NCBI GenBank assembly: GCA_910574455.1
Contig: CAJSYZ010000004.1
Location: 4,598,599-4,662,598 of the forward strand
DNA length: 64,000 nt
Source: Trichaptum fuscoviolaceum
Taxonomy: Eukaryota; Basidiomycota; Agaricomycetes; Hymenochaetales; Trichaptaceae
Direction of reading: 5' to 3'
Position 1 is the first letter of the stretch. Each line of letters begins with the position of its first letter. The position numbers and the translations under genes are program-made. Below the pieces are notes generated by a model. It did not search any database. It had not been told where the DNA came from and saw only the letters and a list, made by a program, of their open reading frames with translations. Of this stretch, positions 57,992 through 64,000 are shown piece after piece.

Positions 57992-60317
57992 TGTCAAGGC
58001 GGAAATGAGCGTGTTGGGGTAAAAGAGTGTCGGTAACGGGCGCGGTTGGTGATCGTTGAGCGTAGACGCGTCTGGGGGATGCAAAAGATACAGAAGGGGT
58101 TGATAAAGCTGTCGCTCCCGGTGTGCCTGGGTCCTGAAACGTGCGGTCCCGAGTCGGAAGTTGTCGAGCGACGCGACTGGAGGCAAGGAACATAGCACTA
58201 CTTATATGTAGTTGAGGGATGAAGGATGAAGGATGACCCCAGAGTTGTGGTGAATGTTGTGAGCTCAAGGATGTTGCATGACAAGCTCGAAACATTAGTT
58301 GTATTAGTTGAAGCCGGAAAATCAAATAACCTCTTATGGACTGACTATCCAACTATCAGTGAAGTGAAGTCAAATTGCAAAGTTATTTTTTAATGTCCGA
58401 GGCGGTTTGACTTGAGGACAAGACTTGTCCGTAGCAACTTGAACATCCTTAGTAGATTCGACTCATGGAGGATGATTTTTCTGAAACTTCAGTGAGGTAT
58501 CAGTGTGCGGCCAGGCCAACAGGAGTCATTGGAGGTCAATCCTTGATTCCTTGTCGACCACTGGCAAGCCCTCGCATCTGAGGAGTGGCGGCAACCACAT
58601 AGATATTTCAGCATTGACTGTTGCGCATTGTCCCGGGGTGGCTGAATGAGGTGGCTGACATCGGCATTTGTCTTCTTTCCACCGATCTTGGATCCCCGAG
58701 CACACCGTGGATCGTCCAGAACAAAACAACCAGCCCAAAGCATCTGTTTGTTCAGCGCAAACTCAGGGGGTATAAAGTAGTGCCACGCTGGTCGTTGGAG
58801 CCCCACCTCCTCTTAACGTCCCACATCCACCACCGTCGACTTCAAGTCCACCGACTTCAGCAACCAGCATGCATATGCAGCATATGCCTTTACCGAAGAC
58901 GCCCTCCGGGTAGCAGTCCCACCGATTCCCGACATCAGTGCGCTCGTACTCTCCCGTAGGGCCTACATTCTCTCCTGGGCTCTTCACGTCATGTCTGTAC
59001 ACCGTCATGGTAGCACTGGCAATGCCACCCTCTGTACCGTGGAACGCATGACGGAAGACGGCCGTCGGTCCCCTGCATCTGCATCATGATCCAGCAGGGC
59101 AACACACCCGATCGACGGCCACCCCGTACTCCCAAGCCGCGTCTGCATGCCCGGTTTCGTGGAAATGAAGAGTGTCGAACTTCCTGGGGGAAGCGGTCTC
59201 TGCGGCGGGGAAACATGCGTTGAATTAGGTAGACTTAGTGTTCTGGATGGTGGTGGAATGAGTCCTATCCTCGCTACCGGGAGGTTTTCGCGACGAGCAA
59301 GACCCAAACGGGTCTAAACTTGGGTGCCGGTTATCCCCCCAAGGCTTGCGTGTTTTTCCTCTCCATCCTGCCTTCGATGGCGAGAACTTTTTTTTGCGGG
59401 GACAAAGAAACAAAACCCACCCCCGCATCTTATTTGTGTGATCGTGAGAGTGAAAAGTGGTCAACTCACTTGAAATGGGTAATGTGCGGCACAGAACGTA
59501 GTTTGCTGCAGTTGTCTAATTACTTGTGCGGTGCGAAGTCTGGATCGCAATGGCCGGGTATTGATGTAGAAACCGTCCGTCGAACGGATAGTCGATATAC
59601 AATAGCAATAGTTGAATGTCAATATCTAAATGTCAATTCATGGAGGCTACTCATTCACAAACCTGAAATATGACGCTCCACGAAGAACGAATGTCCAGTG
59701 AGACTGCTGAACTCATTATCACCGCGGAGATCTGCTTTTACTCTTTGGAGTGGGGCATCGACGGCCACGAGTAACTATCATTGACCCAGTCACCAACTTC
59801 AGCAGCCGACAATGCCAGCATAGTATCAACGTGGCCAAGCAACTAGAAGCAACCAGAACAGATTGAGTAGTGTACGATGAAGAATATAATCTTCAGCTGT
59901 CACGAGCTCTTTCTCTCGTTGATAACACAGCCGAGGCCCGATACACTGAATGTCGAACTCCCCGACGTACTGGAGCACACCGAGCAAAGGTCATCGACTC
60001 GGTACCACCGACTCCCAAGTAACATTGCAGTTCGTGTTCCGTCTTCACGTTGAATTTTTAGCGGACCCAATGCAAAGCCCGATGTTGATGAAATCCGGAA
60101 AGAAATGGGAGCAAAGTAGATAAGAGAAGGAGCTGAAAAGAACAACCAAGTGAGTTGTTGTAAACAGGTGCAGGATTGGGCAACCTCAGTGGGATAGCTG
60201 ACCAATTCCTAGGCTACGTAGCCTATGTCAATACAAACGCAGAGCAGTGAAAATATATGAGCAACTGAAAGCAAGTGTGACTTGATCGCTCCTCTTTACA
60301 ATATCGCCGGGTAGGCC
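57992..60317. other. Gene-free region, 2.3 kb
   Basis: No supportable gene. A TATAAA at 58771-58776 lies 98 bases before an ATG at 58869, but that frame stops after 14 codons. The GC-rich stretch 58.8-59.3 kb has short open frames on both strands without motifs. A GTTCAAGTT copy (minus) is at 58436-58444. Confidence 0.45.
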
Positions 60318-61572
60318 CTAAATGGGTAAGCCCTGTTCTATGGACAATAGAGCAATACCAAAACTATCACAGATTTCCAGTGAACGGGGGTAGGTACGTC
60401 GAGTACGGCATTTGTATGCGGTAACATACACACGACGAAGATCTGGCGCTTCTCCGGAGCGAAGTACCCCGTGCAGATATTCCGCTAGCTCCTCGTCAAC
60501 GAACCCTGCGAGCCCGTGGCACAGATTGATGGACATGTCGATGCGAAGAACCTGTAGGGTTCTCGGCAGCGGGTAGACGGGAATGCTGACGACCTGGAGC
60601 TCTTCCAAAGAACTACATGCTATCACGAACTGGCCGATGAGCTCCAAGGCCGGTCGCGAGATGCGGAAGAGGTTTATGTCAAACACCCTGAGGCACGGAA
60701 GTGTAGCGGCCAATAAGGACGCGAAGACACGAACGTGGCTGGCTAAAGTAGCAGACATCCAGTCTCCGGCGTGGTACCGAAACATCAAGTCTTCCAGAAT
60801 ATATTGGCTGCGGGTTTGGAGAAGCCAGGTTAGGAGTTCTACTGGCCGTGAATCCTTTCCCTCCCCCCACGATGTGACCATCAAGCACTCCAATGAAAAG
60901 GGAGGAGAGATTGAAGCCAAGCGGAGAGATTCTACATCCGTGAAGCCACCCTTATAACAGGAGAAAGATCCAAAAATAGAGAGAGTGGACAGGTTTGGCA
61001 TTCGCGAGATTGAGTCGTAAAGACATAACAGCGTAGACTTATTCCAGTGCGTGATATTGATATGGAGCGCGTGAGTTGTTAGACTAGGCGCGATATTAAC
61101 GATTGTTGTCATTAGATTAGAATGAGGAGACAGGTGTTCCTGCTCTAGTGAGAGGGCACGAAGGTTTGGAAGGTGTGATGGAATCCAGTCGAGGATAGGG
61201 TCGACATCCGGTCCATAACCAAGATCCTTATCCTTCTTGAAGTGTATCCACAACTCGCGAACGTTGGTACCCCTCAACCACGAGGGTCGTTCAGCGATTT
61301 TTTGCGAGGTAGAGTTCTTGAGAAACAGCCTCCGTCTCAAGACCCCCAGGCCAGCTTAGCCAATTCACTATGGACACCAGTTAATGCCCTCAACGCAGGC
61401 CTAGCGGAGAGCGGCATGTCCAAGTTTCGCCTGAACATTCTAACATCCCCTGAACCTCGTCCTGGTGTTAGATCCTTCGAGGAATATCTATAAGAGCTTC
61501 CATACTATCCATCTCTTGACCGATGCATTCTGCTACTAGTTCGAGGACGAGAGAAGGTATGCTGCCTATCAT
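60318..61572 (-). pseudogene. F-box/LRR-like gene with a one-base frameshift
   Basis: The first exon starts at 61572 with a possible F-box-like segment (SIPSLVLELVAECI). A 44-nt intron (GTATGG donor, TCTAAC branch, CCAG acceptor) joins it in frame to GDVRMFRRNLDMPLSARPAL, then LRALTGVHSELAKLAWG. There the frame meets a stop. The protein plainly continues in the next frame (RRRLFLKNSTSQKIAERPSW, NVRELWIHF) and runs as a 340-codon leucine-patterned region to 60318 (LPNLRALSLEQEHL, MPNLSTLSIFGSF, LEELQVVSIPVYPL). The break coincides with a five-base homopolymer (C on plus, 61343-61347); six would restore the frame. It may be a young pseudogene, a sequence error or an unusual intron. Confidence 0.6.
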
Positions 61573-62229
61573 TGCGATATTTGGGCCAATCAACTGGCCT
61601 TCCGTATGCTCGTTTACAGGTGCCTCCATCTCTGTCGCTCGGGCCTCGTCTGATTTAGTACGTCAGAGCGAACGATTATGTTGCTGTAGATGACCTGGAG
61701 AAACGAGTTGATTGCAAGTCTTTCAAGACAAATGTTGGAAATGACCGGAAGTCTTTGCCTAGCATAACTCTTGAATTTCGTGTCAACATTCTGATACTTT
61801 GTGGTAGACGGTGTGTTCTGAGTCTCCGAGATGTAGGAAGACCTAGTGAGATGAGCAGCTTGGGTAGTTTTGTAAGAGATGTGTGGCATGACTGGCACGT
61901 ACGAGTTACCGCCGGGAACTCAAACTTTCAGTTTGCCACTTTACGAGATGCCGGTGCTACTACATAGTACTGTCGAAAGCCATTGCACAAGTACCAGTTG
62001 TATGTAGCATGTCCTATGTACGTCTACGACGTATAATAGATGTAATATTAAAATTCATAATCTTTATTAAAATAAAACAATATAGGTATCGGTCGTGTTG
62101 TAATACGATAGGTTTGTAATCTGAACCCATAGTTGTGATAATCATGCAGTACGGTATCATGATGCTGGTAACGGGGACATAATGGGTATCATAAATCATT
62201 TGGGAATGCAGTCGGGATTAGTGACGTCT
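61573..62229. other. Intergenic, F-box gene to small unknown gene
   Basis: About 660 bases, AT-rich around 62.03-62.20 kb. There are short frames on both strands but nothing recognisable. Confidence 0.4.
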
Positions 62230-62830
62230 TCACTGGCCATAGGGTGGGTCATCTACGAAATGCACATGTGAGTTGCGGGGTAGATTAGTCGGTAGAGGAG
62301 GTAATTTTTTTGAGGATAGAGCAGTGAAGTTAGAAGGTTGCGTTTTGCGGGGGGACTGGGAGAAAGAATCATCAATGACGCCTCTAAGAATAAAACGCTC
62401 TGAACTCACCATGAAGCGACTTACAGAGGCGTCGGAAGACAGCTGCGTCGTAAGCGCGTCCGTCAAAGAATCTGAGTCAAGAACCATGACGTCCGGCCGG
62501 CTCAAAGAGCGGCGAGCGCTCCTATGTCCATCAGATGAACTAGTGTTAAGGCTCGAGTCGCTACTGCTGCTCCTGCTACTTTGTGAGCTGGAGCTCACAT
62601 TCGAGTCATTAGACTATCACAGAATTATTAGACAATTTTGTTGAATACGATGAAGTGTGACGTACCCTGCGACGTAGATCCCGTTCCCGTTCCCTGTACT
62701 CTCCACTCCGCCTGGGCATATCAGTCAACGGAACGTCCGGAGGTGCTACGTTAGCCTCCTGCTCGACGAGCGGCGTGTTCATGAGCACAAGAAAAGTCTC
62801 AGTAATCGTTGCGAGTGAGAATGGAGCCAT
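62230..62830 (-). CDS. Small Ser-rich unknown protein
   Basis: Two exons: 62666-62830 and 62230-62613, with a 52-nt intron (GTACGT donor, ATAG acceptor), giving 182 aa. Phase is kept and the joined frame runs from an ATG to a stop. I do not recognise a domain. The N terminus is moderately hydrophobic (MAPFSLATITETFLVLMNTP). An Arg/Glu-rich helix (RRSGEYRERERDLRRR), a poly-Ser tract and a C-terminal half with basic and Pro-rich patches (KKLPPLPTNLPRN) follow. It could be a small regulatory protein. Gene status rests on the clean splice and the length of the joined frame. Confidence 0.55.
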
Positions 62831-64000
62831 GTTGTCTGGAAAACGTCAAGCTTGTCTGAGGTGCTAAGCTGCTAGAGTCTGGAGTAGAAGGCTAGAGGCA
62901 CAGTGCAACCTATTTGTATCCGGGATCAGTCTATCGTATCTCGGGTTGACAGTCGCATCCGGACGACTACGCACGCGACTCACAGCAGGTATCCGGTAAT
63001 TAGAAGTCGTGTCTTGTATTTCCGAGTAGATTTACCCTGCAGTCGAGAGAAAGAAGAACAACAACCCGGCACCCTAGACCAGTATGATGAGCGTCTGAGC
63101 TAGGTATGTGAGATGGTGCGGCGACGATAGACGCTCAGGTTAAGGTGGCAAAAGGAGGAGTGCTTGATGGTGGTGGTTATGAAAAGAAAGAGAAATGAAA
63201 TGCGAGGTTCCGGTGAGGAGGCTGACAGGAGCCTTTGCCATCGCTGTTTTAGTACTCATCAGAGTCGGGGCCAAACTGTGGTGCGACAAAATTCCCGCTA
63301 CCCCTAGCGGGTTCTAAAGGCGTACTGATTGTCACTTTTTTCAGTCAAAACCTTATTTATCACGTGAATGTCATGTGCCTTTAGTCTAGGCCGGCCTTTC
63401 GGTAAATACAAAGTGCCGAACTTAGGTTCACTTACAAGTTACTTAAATTGCTTACAATGGATGCATTAAGTTAATTAAGTTTACTTAAGTCCAATTGAGC
63501 TCAAATAGCACAGTCTCCGTATCCGGGTTCAAGTTGCGCGAGCGAAGCGAGCGCGGCGGACAAGGATGCCTGCCACACAGATTCATTTTCACATATAATA
63601 TCTTGTATAAATTATAATCACTAAATTGGTACTTACAAGTTACTTATATTATTCACAATGTATGGTCTCTATGCGACTCGGTGTCCGAGAACGGGGGCGC
63701 GAGCAAAGCGAGCGCGCCGGACGAGGACGCGGACGGCCTCCTTTCATTTGCATAAAAAAGATTCTTATAACTTATAATCATTGTCACATATGTATATATA
63801 AGAAGTTTATACATTCTAAAATGTAATAGAACTACCCAACATTGGTAGCGGGCTCTGCTGTGCACCCACAGCGTTCGCAAATAATAAAGTTACGGCTGAC
63901 CGGACTACGTCACTAGTACCTCAATCATAGTGAAAGAAAACAACATTAGTAAGCAACTCGAAAGCAGATCTCACTTTTCGGGTAATGCCGTTCAAGTTGG
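62831..64000. other. Gene-free right edge with imperfect tandem repeat
   Basis: No supportable gene. From 63.43 kb the sequence becomes repetitive (see the repeat entry). A short inverted repeat CCCGCT/AGCGGG lies around 63295-63311. GTTCAAGTT copies occur at 63527-63535 and 63990-63998. The window may end inside a repeat element. Confidence 0.45.
63430..63800 (+). repeat. Two-copy diverged direct repeat
   Basis: Unit 1 begins ACTTACAAGTTACTTA at 63430 and unit 2 with the same word at 63631. Both continue with a TTACAATGG/TCACAATGT-like stretch, then a GC-rich core. The cores are GCGCGAGCGAAGCGAGCGCG at 63536 and GCGCGAGCAAAGCGAGCGCG at 63697, each followed by a similar GGACAAGGA or GGACGAGGA. 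Each ends with an AT-rich TTCATTT...TATAA tail. Unit 1 carries about 40 extra bases between the two blocks. This looks like tandem copies of a non-coding repeat, perhaps the end of a larger mobile element outside the window. Confidence 0.65.

Noticed and set aside
62903..63103. 66-codon plus-strand ORF upstream of the small Ser-rich gene
   Set aside because: Short, without motif, and lies in the probable promoter or leader of the minus-strand gene.

Overview
This window looks like nuclear DNA of a filamentous basidiomycete, most likely a wood- or litter-decaying Agaricomycete. The coding genes are cut by many short GT-AG introns, mostly 48-70 nt. The gene set (GH7 cellobiohydrolase with CBM1, class I hydrophobins, F-box families, EXPERA protein, Old-Yellow-Enzyme-like reductase) fits that group. 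There is no bacterial operon structure, CRISPR array, rRNA or recognisable intact transposon. All gene models were spliced by hand from splice signals and protein-family continuity; no search was run.

Layout. From 1 to 21.6 kb the window is gene-poor. The only gene I can support there is a C2H2 zinc-finger transcription factor (9603-12309). From 21.6 to 42.2 kb lies a dense block of conserved housekeeping genes: a Saf1-like F-box/RCC1 protein, glutamine-dependent NAD+ synthetase (18 introns), exocyst subunit Sec6, an F-box protein, an unknown Ser/Pro-rich protein, origin recognition complex subunit 2, the tRNA m7G methyltransferase subunit Trm82, a membrane-anchored Smr-domain protein and an EXPERA/TMEM97-like membrane protein. 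Convergent neighbours here are separated by only about 120-160 nt. From 43.8 to 58 kb the content is secreted or lifestyle-related: cellobiohydrolase I, hydrophobin 1, an OYE-like flavin reductase with a membrane tail, a second Smr-domain protein, a ZIP zinc transporter and hydrophobin 2. These are separated by gene-free gaps of 0.2-4 kb. From 58 to 64 kb there is a frameshifted F-box gene, a small serine-rich unknown protein and an imperfect tandem repeat at the right edge.

How the genes work together. There is no obvious pathway cluster. The central block serves basic processes: NAD synthesis, exocytosis, replication licensing, tRNA modification and ubiquitin targeting. The right-hand block carries secreted cell-wall and cellulose functions plus zinc uptake.

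I did not find a convincing new biological system. The more unusual signals are: a 9-mer (GTTCAAGTT) seen eight times, always outside genes; two MCB-type sites plus a CRE palindrome in front of ORC2; a triple GATAAG upstream of the NAD synthetase; two different Smr-domain architectures; the membrane-tailed OYE; and two F-box genes that each have a one-base frame problem.
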